Shown piece by piece: positions 43,405 to 53,158 of a stretch of DNA of 64,000 nucleotides. The DNA is from RHLJ01 sp965212165 (GTDB lineage: Bacteria > Bacteroidota > Rhodothermia > Balneolales > Balneolaceae). Within the stretch, counting starts at the first letter, position 1; every line of letters starts with the position of its first letter. The stretch lies in contig OZ243096.1 of NCBI GenBank assembly GCA_965212165.1, forward strand, positions 1,178,001-1,242,000, read 5' to 3'. Below the pieces are notes generated by a model. That model saw nothing but the letters and a program-made list of their open reading frames with translations, was not told the origin of the DNA and did no database searches. The position numbers and the translations under genes were made by a program.

Positions 43405-45552
43405 ATGGCAGAGCAAAATAATCCACGAAAAGAAAAGTGGGCCGAAAGTATTAAAAAAGGATTGAAGGGCGAAAAGATTGAGTCATTAAATCGAATGAGT
43501 CCAGAAGGTGTTGAAATCCAATCTTTGTACGATTCTGAAGATTTGGCAAAGCGAAATGTTGATGCTGGTTATCCTGGGCAGTTTCCATTTACCCGCGGAC
43601 CTTACCCAAGTATGTTTACTCAACGGCCATGGACTATTCGGCAATATGCTGGATTTTCAACAGCTGAAGAATCAAATAAATTTTATCGTCAAGCACTTGA
43701 GAAGGGTCAGAAAGGTCTTAGTGTAGCTTTTGATTTAGCTACTCATCGTGGATATGATTCTGATCATCCAAGAGTAGTTGGTGATGTTGGTAAAGCTGGT
43801 GTTGCAATCGATTCTGTTGAAGACATGAAGATTTTGTTTGATGGTATTCCATTAGAAAAAATGTCTGTGTCTATGACTATGAATGGAGCAGTTATACCCG
43901 TTTTGGCAGCTTATATTGTGGCAGCTGAAGAACAAGGGGTTTCGTTAGAGCATTTAAGTGGAACCATACAAAATGATATTCTGAAAGAGTTTATGGTGAG
44001 AAATACTTACATCTATCCTCCTCAAGAATCTATGAGATTGGTTTCAGATATCATTGCTTTCACAAGTGAGAAAATGCCTCGATTTAATTCTATATCTATT
44101 TCAGGATATCATATGCAAGAAGCAGGGGCAGACTCTGCTTTGGAATTGGCATTTACCTTGGCTGATGGAATTGAATATGTAAAAACCGCCGTTGAAAGTG
44201 GTTTAGATGTTGATGCGTTTGCTCCACGACTTTCCTTCTTTTTTGCTATCGGAATGAACTTTTTGATGGAAGTGAGTAAGCTTCGTGCAGCACGAACTTT
44301 ATGGGCAGAATTAATGAAAGAGTACTTTGATCCCAAAAGTACTAAATCCATGATGCTACGAACACATTGTCAAACGTCTGGATGGTCTTTAACTGCACAG
44401 GATCCTTTAAATAATGTAGTTAGAACAACAATCGAAGCAATGGCTGCAGTTCTTGGTGGAACACAATCACTTCACACAAATAGCTACGATGAAGCTATTT
44501 CACTTCCAACAGAAACTTCATCAAGGATTGCCAGAAATACTCAAACAATTATACAAGAAGAAACAGATGTAACTCATACTGTTGATCCATTCGCTGGATC
44601 CTATGCTGTTGAATCTATTACACATGATTTAAAAGAACGAGCTAAAGCTATTATAAAAGAGGTCATGGATATGGGTGGCATGGCAAAAGCCATTGAACAA
44701 GGTTATCCGAAACGCAAAATTGAGGAAGCCGCAGCACTCAAACAAGCAGGTATTGATAAAGGAGACATTACTATTGTTGGGGTTAATAAGTATGTGAATG
44801 AAAAAGAAGATCCTATTGAGATTCTTGATATCGACAATGATGATGTTCGTAAGAAACAAATTGAGTTAATTGATTCTATCAAAGCGAAACGAGATAATGC
44901 TGCAACAAAAAAAGCCTTATTAGCGATTACAGATGCAACAAAAAATGGAGAAGGAAATATTCTTGAACTCGCAGTAGAGGCGACTAGAAAGAGAGCAACT
45001 GTTGGAGAAATATCAACTGCGTTGGAAATAGTATGGGGAAGACATAAAGCTACGAATCAAACCATAAGTGGAGTATATGAAAGCGTGTACAAAAACGACG
45101 AGCAATACATAGAAATAAAAGAGAAGATTGAGTCTTTTGCCGAAAATGAAGGCCGAAGACCAAGAATTTTAGTTGTTAAAATGGGACAAGATGGTCATGA
45201 TCGAGGAGCTAAAGTTGTAGCAACAGCTTTTGCTGATATGGGGTTTGATGTAGATGTTGGTCCTTTATTTTCAACTCCGGATGAAGCTGCAAAACAAGCT
45301 ATCGAAAATGATGTACATGTAATTGGAGTTTCAACACTCGCAGCTGGCCATAAAACCTTAATACCAGAACTGATCAAAATTCTTAATAAAGAAGATGCAA
45401 GTGATGTAGTAATTGTTGCGGGTGGAGTAATTCCAGTTCAAGATTATGGTTTCTTATATGAGAAAGGTGTTTCAGCAATTTTTGGCCCAGGAACAAATAT
45501 TCCTAAAGCCGCATCAAAAGTTATCGATGAAATAAAAGCAAAGCGTGCATGA
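43405..45552 (+). CDS. scpA: methylmalonyl-CoA mutase (single-chain)
   Basis: About 715 residues from the ATG at 43405; a GTG three codons earlier is possible. The catalytic TIM barrel has FTRGPYPSMFTQRPWTIRQY and ATHRGYDSDHPRV, followed by HTNSYDEAISLPTE. The C-terminal cobalamin domain carries the DxHxxG motif in KMGQDGHDRGAKV and VIGVSTLAAGHK. It interconverts methylmalonyl-CoA and succinyl-CoA. Many Bacteroidota have a separate small subunit, but none is encoded next to it, so it probably acts as a homodimer like E. coli ScpA. It overlaps meaB by 4 bp. Confidence 0.95.
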   Translation: MAEQNNPRKEKWAESIKKGLKGEKIESLNRMSPEGVEIQSLYDSEDLAKRNVDAGYPGQFPFTRGPYPSMFTQRPWTIRQYAGFSTAEESNKFYRQALEKGQKGLSVAFDLATHRGYDSDHPRVVGDVGKAGVAIDSVEDMKILFDGIPLEKMSVSMTMNGAVIPVLAAYIVAAEEQGVSLEHLSGTIQNDILKEFMVRNTYIYPPQESMRLVSDIIAFTSEKMPRFNSISISGYHMQEAGADSALELAFTLADGIEYVKTAVESGLDVDAFAPRLSFFFAIGMNFLMEVSKLRAARTLWAELMKEYFDPKSTKSMMLRTHCQTSGWSLTAQDPLNNVVRTTIEAMAAVLGGTQSLHTNSYDEAISLPTETSSRIARNTQTIIQEETDVTHTVDPFAGSYAVESITHDLKERAKAIIKEVMDMGGMAKAIEQGYPKRKIEEAAALKQAGIDKGDITIVGVNKYVNEKEDPIEILDIDNDDVRKKQIELIDSIKAKRDNAATKKALLAITDATKNGEGNILELAVEATRKRATVGEISTALEIVWGRHKATNQTISGVYESVYKNDEQYIEIKEKIESFAENEGRRPRILVVKMGQDGHDRGAKVVATAFADMGFDVDVGPLFSTPDEAAKQAIENDVHVIGVSTLAAGHKTLIPELIKILNKEDASDVVIVAGGVIPVQDYGFLYEKGVSAIFGPGTNIPKAASKVIDEIKAKRA

Positions 45553-46523
45553 CCATTGAGCAACTAGCACAGGGATTAAAGAAAGGCAAGAGAAGGCACC
45601 TAGCTAAAGCTATTACATTAGTTGAGAGTAGTAAAGCAGATGATCAAAAGAAATCACAAAAACTCTTTGAATTACTAAACGAACAAAACGAATCAATCAG
45701 AATTGGTATTTCAGGAGTGCCAGGAGTAGGTAAAAGCACATTTATTGAAGCGCTTGGAAATTTACTAATAGAACAAGGTCATAGAGTTGCAGTACTTGCT
45801 GTTGATCCTAGTAGTCCATCAACTGGAGGTAGTATTTTAGGGGATAAAACTAGAATGGAGACATTATCTACTAGAGAGCAAGCATTTATTAGACCCTCAC
45901 CAACTGCTGGGACATTAGGTGGAGTCGCAAAAAGAACAAGAGAATCTATGTTACTTTGCGAAGCGGCTGGTTATGATGTAATATTAATTGAAACTGTTGG
46001 AGTAGGTCAAAGCGAATTTGAAGTTTCGTCTATGGTAGATTGTTTTCTTGTTATGATGCTACCTGGTGCAGGAGATTCTTTACAAGGAATCAAACGAGGA
46101 ATCTTAGAAATCACAGATATTCTGGTAGTTAATAAAGCAGATGGGGACCAAGAGAGGTTAGCGCTTCATGCACGTGCTGAATACGAACATACATTTCATC
46201 TATTAAAACCAAAATATGGAGATATTCCAGTTCGTTTCTTGGCAATGAGTGCCTTGGAGAAAAATGGAATTTCTGAAGTTTGGGATAGTATACAGGGTTT
46301 TATTTCAGCACTGAAAACAAAAGGATTATTTGAAGAGTTACGCAATACTCAAAATCTAAATTGGTTTAAGAGACTTACCGAGGATGAAATAATTAGAATG
46401 TTATGGAGTTCTCCAATTAATAAATTGAAAGCCACGGAATTAAAAGAGAAGATCACATCAAAACAGCTTTCGCCATCGCTTGCAGCTGCTCAAATGATTG
46501 AAAAGCATTATCAAAAAAAATAA
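45549..46523 (+). CDS. meaB: methylmalonyl-CoA mutase-associated GTPase MeaB
   Basis: 324 residues of the G3E GTPase class. The P-loop is GISGVPGVGKSTFIEALG, followed by VLAVDPSSPSTGGSILGDKT, the switch region ILIETVGVGQSE and the guanine-specificity NKAD motif. It loads and protects the adenosylcobalamin cofactor of the mutase. The ATG overlaps the scpA stop (ATGA), so the chaperone is made together with its client. Confidence 0.96.
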   Translation: MTIEQLAQGLKKGKRRHLAKAITLVESSKADDQKKSQKLFELLNEQNESIRIGISGVPGVGKSTFIEALGNLLIEQGHRVAVLAVDPSSPSTGGSILGDKTRMETLSTREQAFIRPSPTAGTLGGVAKRTRESMLLCEAAGYDVILIETVGVGQSEFEVSSMVDCFLVMMLPGAGDSLQGIKRGILEITDILVVNKADGDQERLALHARAEYEHTFHLLKPKYGDIPVRFLAMSALEKNGISEVWDSIQGFISALKTKGLFEELRNTQNLNWFKRLTEDEIIRMLWSSPINKLKATELKEKITSKQLSPSLAAAQMIEKHYQKK

Positions 46524-46667
46524 ACTAAGGAACTATATATAATTTATAAGTTATTGAGAGCAATGTTACTAACACAAAAAAAACCACTTTAAAATAGTTT
46601 TTGTATAAAGGTAGTTTTTAGTGGTAAAAAAGCGCTTACAGTTGTATATTTTTGATCCTTTAAAAAG

Positions 46668-47849
46668 ATGAACATCAATAATAGAATGAATCAAACAGAC
46701 CAATTAAACTTACCTTTAACTCAATTAACTGATGATGAGCAAATGCTAAAAGAAGCTGCGGCTGATTTTGCAAAAAGCTCTATATCTCCTTTAGTACATG
46801 AAATGGATGAAAATGCAAAGTTGAATCCAGGATTGATAAAAGAGTTTTTTGAAATGGGTTTAATGGGAATAGAAATTCCGGAAAAATATAACGGGGCTGG
46901 CGGTACGTTCATGATGTCTATTGTGGCTATAGAGCAAATTTCTCGCGTTGATGGCTCTGCTGGTGTATTCATGGATGTTCAAAACACATTGGTTAACAAC
47001 GCTTTTGTTAGATACTCTTCAGAAGAGATTAAGGAAAGATATTTACCTCAGCTAGCTACAGAAAAAGTTGGAGCATATTGTTTATCAGAAGCGGGCTCAG
47101 GAAGTGATGCTTTTGCACTTAGAACAACAGCTAAAGAAGATGGAGATCATTTTGTACTAAATGGTTCCAAGCTTTGGATTACGAATGCAAATGAGGCAGA
47201 TATTTTCTTAGTATTTGCAAACGTAAATCCTGAATTAGGATATAAAGGAATCACTGCTTTTGTAGTTGAACGAGGAATGGAAGGTTTTTCAGTTTCTAAA
47301 AAAGAGAATAAGCTTGGGATTAGAGCTAGTTCAACATGTGAAATACTATTTGAAGATTGTAGGGTACCGAAGGCCAATATTTTAGGCGAATATGGTAAAG
47401 GGTATAAAGTTGCAATTGAGACTTTGAACGAAGGAAGAATTGGTATCGGAGCACAAATGATAGGGATTGCACAAGGTGCATTTGATGCTGCTTTGGCATA
47501 TGTACAAGAGCGAAAACAATTTGGGAAAGCAATTTCAGAATTTCAAGGTGTTCAGTTCGATCTTGCTAGAATGGCTACTGATATTGAAACAGCTAGATTA
47601 TTAGTTTACAATGCTGGTAGGCTTAAAGAAGCTGGGCAACCATTTTTGAAAGAAGCGGCAATGGCAAAATTTTATTCTTCAGATGTAGCTGAACGAGTTA
47701 GTTCAATGGCTATAGATCTTTTTGGTGGAAATGGATATGTGAAAGAATATCCCGTAGAAAAATTTTATCGAGATGCAAAGATCGGTAAAATCTATGAGGG
47801 TACAACGAACATGCAACTTAGTACAATTGCTAAGTTGCTACTTCGATGA
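46668..47849 (+). CDS. acyl-CoA dehydrogenase
   Basis: 393 residues, standard length. Landmarks are YCLSEAGSGSDAFALRTTA (FAD/substrate site), WITNANEADIFLVFA, the RKQFGKAISEFQGVQFDLA stretch and the catalytic Glu region KIYEGTTNMQLSTIAKL. It oxidises acyl-CoA with FAD, passing electrons to ETF. Similarity in layout suggests the short/branched-chain group, which would feed propionyl-CoA to the mutase upstream; this is inferred. A TATTTTTG -7 element lies at 46647-46654, but its -33 partner is poor. Confidence 0.93.
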   Translation: MNINNRMNQTDQLNLPLTQLTDDEQMLKEAAADFAKSSISPLVHEMDENAKLNPGLIKEFFEMGLMGIEIPEKYNGAGGTFMMSIVAIEQISRVDGSAGVFMDVQNTLVNNAFVRYSSEEIKERYLPQLATEKVGAYCLSEAGSGSDAFALRTTAKEDGDHFVLNGSKLWITNANEADIFLVFANVNPELGYKGITAFVVERGMEGFSVSKKENKLGIRASSTCEILFEDCRVPKANILGEYGKGYKVAIETLNEGRIGIGAQMIGIAQGAFDAALAYVQERKQFGKAISEFQGVQFDLARMATDIETARLLVYNAGRLKEAGQPFLKEAAMAKFYSSDVAERVSSMAIDLFGGNGYVKEYPVEKFYRDAKIGKIYEGTTNMQLSTIAKLLLR

Positions 47850-47859
47850 GTGAGTGAGG

Positions 47860-47886
47860 AAGGGGGAGTTTAGGCTCCCCCTTTTT
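47860..47886 (+). terminator. intrinsic terminator after acyl-CoA dehydrogenase
   Basis: 9-bp stem AAGGGGGAG / CTCCCCCTT with loop TTTAGG and a T run after it. The convergent FGE-like gene ends inside the T tract, so the hairpin probably serves both strands. Confidence 0.93.
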
Positions 47887-48628
47887 ATTTGACATCACCC
47901 GCGCATCTAAAGCCTAAATCAGTAGCGGTTACATCTCTTAGGGTACCTGTTCTCCAATATGTTCTCGTTGTAGTAGTTTCTTCACCAAAACTCCCACCTC
48001 TAATGATTCTAATCCCGTCATTTTTATGATCATGTAATTGATCAGGTATACTATAGAATTGGTAAAACTCATCTACCCATTCAAAAACATTTCCACTCAT
48101 ATCATACAATCCTAAATGATTAGGCTCTTTTGTGCCAACTGCATATGAGAAATTAATATTTGAAGACCGGGTAATTGCATAATATGCTAATGAATCAGGG
48201 TTACTGGTACCAGAAAATTTTTCGTTCATTCCTCTAGATCTAGCAGCATATTCCCATTCAACTTCAGAAGGAAGCCTATAACCTAAACTTTCACAAAAGG
48301 CTACAGCATTATCCCAAGTAATATTTACAACAGCTCTATTTCCTCTCCCATAGCGCCCAGAATTTGGTAATTCACGACCTGTTTCTATTGCAAATGCATC
48401 ATATTTTTTGAAAGTAACCTCATAGCGCGCTAAGTAAAATGATTTAACTTGAACAATATGTGTTGGAAGTGCATCGGTATTTTTTCCTTCAAATACATCT
48501 CCAATTGTAAAAGAACCACCCTCAATTAGAACCATTTCAGGTTGGTATTCTTTAATTGATTTCTTGAAAATTGTACAAGAATTTCCAATGAAAAATATTA
48601 TTATAAAAATTATATACTTTCGATTCAT
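47885..48628 (-). CDS. formylglycine-generating-enzyme-like (SUMF1) lipoprotein
   Basis: About 247 residues from the ATG at 48628; a GTG five codons upstream is an alternative. The lipobox ends at Cys18 (FIGNSC). The FGE-sulfatase fold is complete: MVLIEGGSFTIGD, FYLARYEVTFKKYDAF, YRLPSEVEWEYAARS, GLYDMSGNVFEWVDEF, IRGGSF and the final TDLGFRCA. The copper-binding Cys pair of true FGE is not evident. It is more like the GldJ/GldK-type structural SUMF1 lipoproteins, or a sulfatase activator relative. It is not linked to other gliding genes. Confidence 0.8.
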   Translation of the reverse strand: MNRKYIIFIIIFFIGNSCTIFKKSIKEYQPEMVLIEGGSFTIGDVFEGKNTDALPTHIVQVKSFYLARYEVTFKKYDAFAIETGRELPNSGRYGRGNRAVVNITWDNAVAFCESLGYRLPSEVEWEYAARSRGMNEKFSGTSNPDSLAYYAITRSSNINFSYAVGTKEPNHLGLYDMSGNVFEWVDEFYQFYSIPDQLHDHKNDGIRIIRGGSFGEETTTTRTYWRTGTLRDVTATDLGFRCAGDVK

Positions 48629-48747
48629 AATAAAACTAGCCACATTATTAAAAATATAATTTTATTGAATTATTTGGAATGATGTGCATTGTTAATGAGT
48701 TGTAAATTTAGAAATAAACCTTAGAATCGCTAAGTAATTGAAAAGAT

Positions 48748-49629
48748 ATGTATAGAATAGATCCTAAAATTCTAGAAGAATTAAAAAAACATTCAAAAGA
48801 CGAAGCTTCATTCAAAAAATTAGAAGAATTAGTTGGTGATGTATATAGCAAACTTAACCAATTTCGAAATCAACTAGATTTATTGGAAGGGGCGATTCGT
48901 AATGATTACGATTCTATTATTATAACTGAATTAAACCTAGAAAAGCCTGGTCCTAAAATAGTTTATGTAAATGATGGTTTTACAAAAATGACGGGTTATT
49001 TACCAGAAGAAGTAATTGGAAAGACTCCAAGAATATTACAAGGTCCTAAAACTGATAGAGCAATTTTAGACCGTCTTAAAAGGCGATTAATTGAAGGTCA
49101 GGCATTTTTTGGGCATAGCATAAATTATAGAAAAGACGGAAGTGAGTTCATTAACCAGTGGGATATTCATCCTCTTTTAAATCGTGAAGGTGAAGTAACA
49201 CATTGGGTATCTTATCAAAGAGACGTAACAGAAAAGAAAGAAACTGCGAAAGCAATATTTAATACTGATTTTGACGAGCTATTAAAACGAACTGAAGAAT
49301 TTACTCTCAAATTTGAACTAGATGAGACTAGTAAGAGTTTACAATGCAAATATATAACTGAAGCATTTGAGGATTTGACAGGCTTGGAAAAATCTCTCAT
49401 TTTCGATTCTGGAATTGATTCTGTATTACATGATGAAGATATCGAAGTAGTAGAAACGGCTTTACAAAAAGCAATAAATGGTGAAACAATTTCAGAATAT
49501 TGCAGATATAAAACAGTTACTGGAGATTATATTTCTGTACTACAATCTTTTAGACCAGAAGTTGATAAGTCAACGAATACTGTAAAAACCATTAAGTCAG
49601 TTGCAAAATTGGAATTGAAAGAGAATTAA
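48748..49629 (+). CDS. tandem PAS domain protein without output domain
   Basis: 293 residues. A helical N-terminus precedes a first PAS domain (about 45-165) with VYVNDGFTKMTGYLPEEVIG and KTPRILQGPKTDRA, the region where LOV photoreceptors have GxNCRFLQ. Here the reactive Cys is Pro, so no flavin photocycle is expected. A second, more divergent PAS domain spans about 185-290. There is no kinase, cyclase or DNA-binding part. It could be a partner sensor of the hybrid kinase about 1 kb downstream; this is speculative. Confidence 0.82.
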   Translation: MYRIDPKILEELKKHSKDEASFKKLEELVGDVYSKLNQFRNQLDLLEGAIRNDYDSIIITELNLEKPGPKIVYVNDGFTKMTGYLPEEVIGKTPRILQGPKTDRAILDRLKRRLIEGQAFFGHSINYRKDGSEFINQWDIHPLLNREGEVTHWVSYQRDVTEKKETAKAIFNTDFDELLKRTEEFTLKFELDETSKSLQCKYITEAFEDLTGLEKSLIFDSGIDSVLHDEDIEVVETALQKAINGETISEYCRYKTVTGDYISVLQSFRPEVDKSTNTVKTIKSVAKLELKEN

Positions 49630-49658
49630 CAGAAGTCGAAAAAAATAATAAAAGATTT

Positions 49659-49689
49659 AAAGCCACCCGTCAATTGGGTGGCTTTTTTT
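49659..49689 (+). terminator. intrinsic terminator after the PAS gene
   Basis: 10-bp stem AAAGCCACCC (49659-49668) / GGGTGGCTTT (49676-49685) with a 7-nt loop, continuing into seven T. Confidence 0.93.
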
Positions 49690-49722
49690 ATTTACATAAT
49701 TGGTTTATACGTATATTTAAAT

Positions 49723-50148
49723 ATGGAATTACAAGAGTTACAAGATAGAATCATAAGAGAGTTTAATCTTTTCGAAGATTGGACTGAAAAATATAAACAC
49801 ATTATAAAGCTAGGTTCGAAGTTAGAAAAACTAGCCGAAGAAGATCATAAGAAGGAGAATCTAGTTAAAGGTTGCCAAAGTCAGGTTTGGTTAACGGCTG
49901 CATTGAAAGATGGTAAAGTATTCTTTAAAGCTGATAGTGACGCGGCTATTACTAAGGGATTAGTTTCACTAATGGTACGATTTTATTCAGGACAATCACC
50001 TGAAATGATCATAAATACAAACCCTGATTTCATACAAAAGATAGGGATGGAGCAGCATTTATCTCCAACAAGAGCTAATGGTTTAGCTTCAATGGTTAAA
50101 CAAATGAAGATCTATGCAATGGCATATAAGACTAAGCTCACAAGTTAG
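49723..50148 (+). CDS. sufE: SufE family iron-sulfur cluster assembly protein
   Basis: About 141 residues from the ATG at 49723. An in-frame ATG at 49678 lies in the T tract of the preceding terminator and is rejected. SufE features are present: FNLFEDWTEKYKHIIKLG, the sulfur-accepting Cys in VKGCQSQVWL, and LSPTRANGLASMV. It accepts persulfide sulfur from SufS and passes it to the Suf scaffold. No suf operon is adjacent. Confidence 0.93.
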   Translation: MELQELQDRIIREFNLFEDWTEKYKHIIKLGSKLEKLAEEDHKKENLVKGCQSQVWLTAALKDGKVFFKADSDAAITKGLVSLMVRFYSGQSPEMIINTNPDFIQKIGMEQHLSPTRANGLASMVKQMKIYAMAYKTKLTS

Positions 50149-50192
50149 TTGTTAAAAAGGGATTTAATTACTTACTTAGTTTAAAAAAAGAG

Positions 50193-52025
50193 ATGGGAAA
50201 TTGGTTTTCATTTACCGGGATTGGAAGTATGGGGGATAAAATAAAAGATCCAACTGATCCCATTATTACACCTGTTAAAGCTGGTATTACCGTACTAAAC
50301 CGTATTTCCTTTTTTCTTTTTTTAGTTTGTATACTATTTTTAATTCCATTCTATTTTAATAATTCAGTTTCATTAACCTGGTTCTTTATTTCTGAAGCCA
50401 TTGCCTTTGCCCTTATTCCAATTCTTGCAAAACAAGGTTATTTAAAAACTGCCAAAATGCTTCAAATTGCCTATATCGATATAGGTATTGTAATACTAAG
50501 TTCTGTATTTGGAAACGAAGCTATGATCCAAGCTTTTTTCATTCCTACAATGGGGCTTTCGATATTGCTATTTGACAATAAGGAGATGCAACTAAGAAAT
50601 ATCTCGATCTTTCTTTCAGTAGCTTCATATTTTGTGTTAGACTACATCATATTTGATCAATTAAGTTTTTCTGATGATGGTTTTTCCATTATAAGATGGG
50701 GTGTGCTAACAGCTTCTTTTGTCACTACATGGCTCATTTTTAATACATTTTCGGAATACAAAGAAAGTGCAGAACAGAAAGCTAATCAACTACTAGAAAC
50801 AGAAAAGGAACTAAATAAAGAACTTAATATTAATCAGCAGAAATTAGAACAAAATATAAGAGAGCTAGAAGAAGTAAAGATAGCTCTAGAGAAAAGTACT
50901 CAAGCAAAATCTGAGTTCTTAGCTACAATGAGTCATGAGATTAGAACACCTATGAATGCTATAATGGGAATGACTCATTTATTACAAAAAGACAATCCTA
51001 GGAAAGAGCAAAAAGAGGCGTTAAGCATTCTTGATTTTTCAGGTAATACATTACTTTCTTTAATTGATGATGTACTGGATTTTTCAAAAATAGAAGCGGG
51101 ACGTTTAGAGTTTGAAAATACGGAATTCGAGTTAGATAAGCTTATTGGAACTATTACAGAGAGTTTCAAAGTAATGGCTAAAAACAAAAATATTGAGTTA
51201 AAAAATTGTTTAGAGGATGATATTCAAAATGTTTTGATAGGTGATCCTGCTCGATTAACTCAAATTCTAAATAACCTACTAAGTAATGCTCTAAAATTTA
51301 CTGAGAAAGGAAAAATAGAGCTCAATATTAAAGAACTTAATAATTGGAAGGATAAAATAGAACTTGAGTTTTCTGTATTGGATACCGGTATTGGTATTCC
51401 AAAAGATAGAATGAATACTATATTTGATAGTTTTACTCAAGCTAGTGGAAATACCAAAAGACTATACGGTGGAACAGGGTTAGGACTTACAATAAGTAAG
51501 CAATTAACTGAGTTACAAGGCGGTAAACTCTGGGTAGATAGTGAGGAAGATAAGGGAAGTACTTTTTATGTTGAAATGACTTTTGGAAAAGGTGAAGGAG
51601 ATTCCATTTTAGCAAGAGGAGAAGTTGTTACTCCAGCACAACAGGAAAGCTTGAAAGGGAAGAAAGTTTTGCTTGCAGAGGATAATGTCGTAAATCAAAA
51701 GGTAATGCGAAGGTTCCTTGAACGCTGGGACGTTAAGATGATGATTGTTAATGATGGTAAGGAAGCGGTTGAAGCAATCAAAAAAGAACAATTCGATATA
51801 ATATTAATGGATCTACAAATGCCAAAAATGGATGGATACGAAGCAACACATGCGATTCGTAGTTTACCAGATCCTAACAAAAGAAATATTCCTATTATAG
51901 CCCTAACTGCAGCAGCACTTAAAGAAGTAAAAGAAAAAGTTTTTGCCTGTGGAATGAATGATTTTGTTACAAAACCATTCAACCCAATCGAACTTCAACA
52001 AAAATTAGCAGAACTTTCAAAGTAG
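50193..52025 (+). CDS. hybrid histidine kinase with C-terminal receiver domain
   Basis: 610 residues. About six hydrophobic segments (residues 30-190) form a membrane sensor of unknown ligand. A coiled coil follows, then the phospho-acceptor domain with FLATMSHEIRTPMNAIMG. The ATPase domain has the N box LLSNALKFTEKG, DTGIGIP and GGTGLGLTISK. The receiver domain (about 485-605) contains the phospho-acceptor Asp in IILMDLQMPKMDGYEA. There is no adjacent response regulator, so output is probably through phosphorelay to a distant partner. Confidence 0.93.
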   Translation: MGNWFSFTGIGSMGDKIKDPTDPIITPVKAGITVLNRISFFLFLVCILFLIPFYFNNSVSLTWFFISEAIAFALIPILAKQGYLKTAKMLQIAYIDIGIVILSSVFGNEAMIQAFFIPTMGLSILLFDNKEMQLRNISIFLSVASYFVLDYIIFDQLSFSDDGFSIIRWGVLTASFVTTWLIFNTFSEYKESAEQKANQLLETEKELNKELNINQQKLEQNIRELEEVKIALEKSTQAKSEFLATMSHEIRTPMNAIMGMTHLLQKDNPRKEQKEALSILDFSGNTLLSLIDDVLDFSKIEAGRLEFENTEFELDKLIGTITESFKVMAKNKNIELKNCLEDDIQNVLIGDPARLTQILNNLLSNALKFTEKGKIELNIKELNNWKDKIELEFSVLDTGIGIPKDRMNTIFDSFTQASGNTKRLYGGTGLGLTISKQLTELQGGKLWVDSEEDKGSTFYVEMTFGKGEGDSILARGEVVTPAQQESLKGKKVLLAEDNVVNQKVMRRFLERWDVKMMIVNDGKEAVEAIKKEQFDIILMDLQMPKMDGYEATHAIRSLPDPNKRNIPIIALTAAALKEVKEKVFACGMNDFVTKPFNPIELQQKLAELSK

Positions 52026-52026
52026 A

Positions 52027-52644
52027 TTAATCATCTTTGAGGTTACTTTTCATTATTGCTTTAACTCCAGGGGCTTTCAATTCATCCAAGTTTTCAATCA
52101 CTCCAAGTTGATCTTGTTTTGATCTATTCTGATTAAATTTAAATTTACCTTCCATTCTAGTAATTTCAATTTCTAAACCAACAATAGCCTTTAGATCAGT
52201 TTCGAAACCAGCTTTCCCTTCTTCTAAACTCCAATCAGAATCTACTTTTGCTTCATGATGGTGAGTTAAGCTAATCACCATTTTACGAAGCTCATCCGAG
52301 TTTTCGACGATTTCAGGAATACCATATACATGAACAGTTGCGTAGTTCCAAGTTGGTACTGTTTCTCTATTTTTATACCATGATGGTGATATGTATGTGT
52401 GTGGACCCTGAAACACACATAAAACTTCCTTATTGGAGTCAATTTTCCTCCAGTGTTTATTTGCCTTTGCAAAATGTGCAATAAGGACTCCTTTATTGCC
52501 GCGTTCTTTATCAACTATAAAAGGGAGGTGCGTAACCTCAGGGTGATCTTTATGTTGACTGAATAAGATTCCGAAGCTATGTTCTTCAATAAGAGAAAAT
52601 AGTATTTTTGGGTTTTCTTCCTTAAAAGATGAAGGTATATACAT
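52027..52644 (-). CDS. paiB: PaiB family FMN-binding protein
   Basis: 205 residues. The family pattern is clear: YIPSSFKEENPKILFSLIEE, HLPFIVD, VLCVFQGPHTYISPSWY, PTWNYATVHVYG and the C-terminal FNQNRSKQDQLGVI. PaiB proteins bind FMN or heme-like cofactors, and in Bacillus pair with the acetyltransferase PaiA to repress sporulation and protease genes. Here it likewise follows a GNAT acetyltransferase gene with a 2-bp gap. Confidence 0.9.
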   Translation of the reverse strand: MYIPSSFKEENPKILFSLIEEHSFGILFSQHKDHPEVTHLPFIVDKERGNKGVLIAHFAKANKHWRKIDSNKEVLCVFQGPHTYISPSWYKNRETVPTWNYATVHVYGIPEIVENSDELRKMVISLTHHHEAKVDSDWSLEEGKAGFETDLKAIVGLEIEITRMEGKFKFNQNRSKQDQLGVIENLDELKAPGVKAIMKSNLKDD

Positions 52645-52646
52645 TG

Positions 52647-53063
52647 TTAGGTTTCTGTTTTTATAAGAAAATAATTAGTGTGACCTGGTGGAAGATCTTC
52701 AATTTCTCCACATATTTTATAACCCCTTTTCCGATAGAACTCTAAAGCTTGAAAACTAGTGGTACTCAAACGGAATTTATGAATTCCTTTTTGTTTAGCT
52801 TGTTCTTCAATTGCATTTATAAGTTTAGTACCAGCACCACTCCCTCTCAAACTTTCATCTACCCATAGTAAGTCAATATATAACCAGTCCCAGGATATTG
52901 TACCATAAACCCCACCCAGAAGTAGTCCTGCATTATCACGAATTTGATTAATTAATGCAGAACGTTCATACTCTCCTGAAATAGGATCATTGAAAGCTCT
53001 TAGATTTAATCGAAGCTCATTTATTTCTTCTTCTGAAGGATTTACTTTTGATATGATGTTCAT
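52647..53063 (-). CDS. GNAT family N-acetyltransferase
   Basis: 138 residues. The acetyl-CoA binding site is visible in LWVDESLRGSGAGTKLINAI (motif A), and the later FRLSTTSFQALEFYRKRGYK is motif B. It is encoded just upstream of paiB on the same transcript, which suggests a PaiA-like pair, though sequence alone does not identify it as a spermidine acetyltransferase. Confidence 0.88.
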   Translation of the reverse strand: MNIISKVNPSEEEINELRLNLRAFNDPISGEYERSALINQIRDNAGLLLGGVYGTISWDWLYIDLLWVDESLRGSGAGTKLINAIEEQAKQKGIHKFRLSTTSFQALEFYRKRGYKICGEIEDLPPGHTNYFLIKTET

Positions 53064-53158
53064 TTTATTAGTATTAATGCAGATAAAGAAAATGTCCCCA
53101 ATTTTTAAATAGGGATGTTATAAAGGTGAACATCACAATTATAATTAATGGAGATAGT

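Noticed and set aside
47885..48628. GldK/GldJ gliding component
   Set aside because: SUMF1 fold and lipobox fit, but no gld or spr genes are near, so only the family is called.
48748..49629. Blue-light LOV photoreceptor
   Set aside because: The adduct-forming Cys is replaced by Pro in GKTPRILQ.
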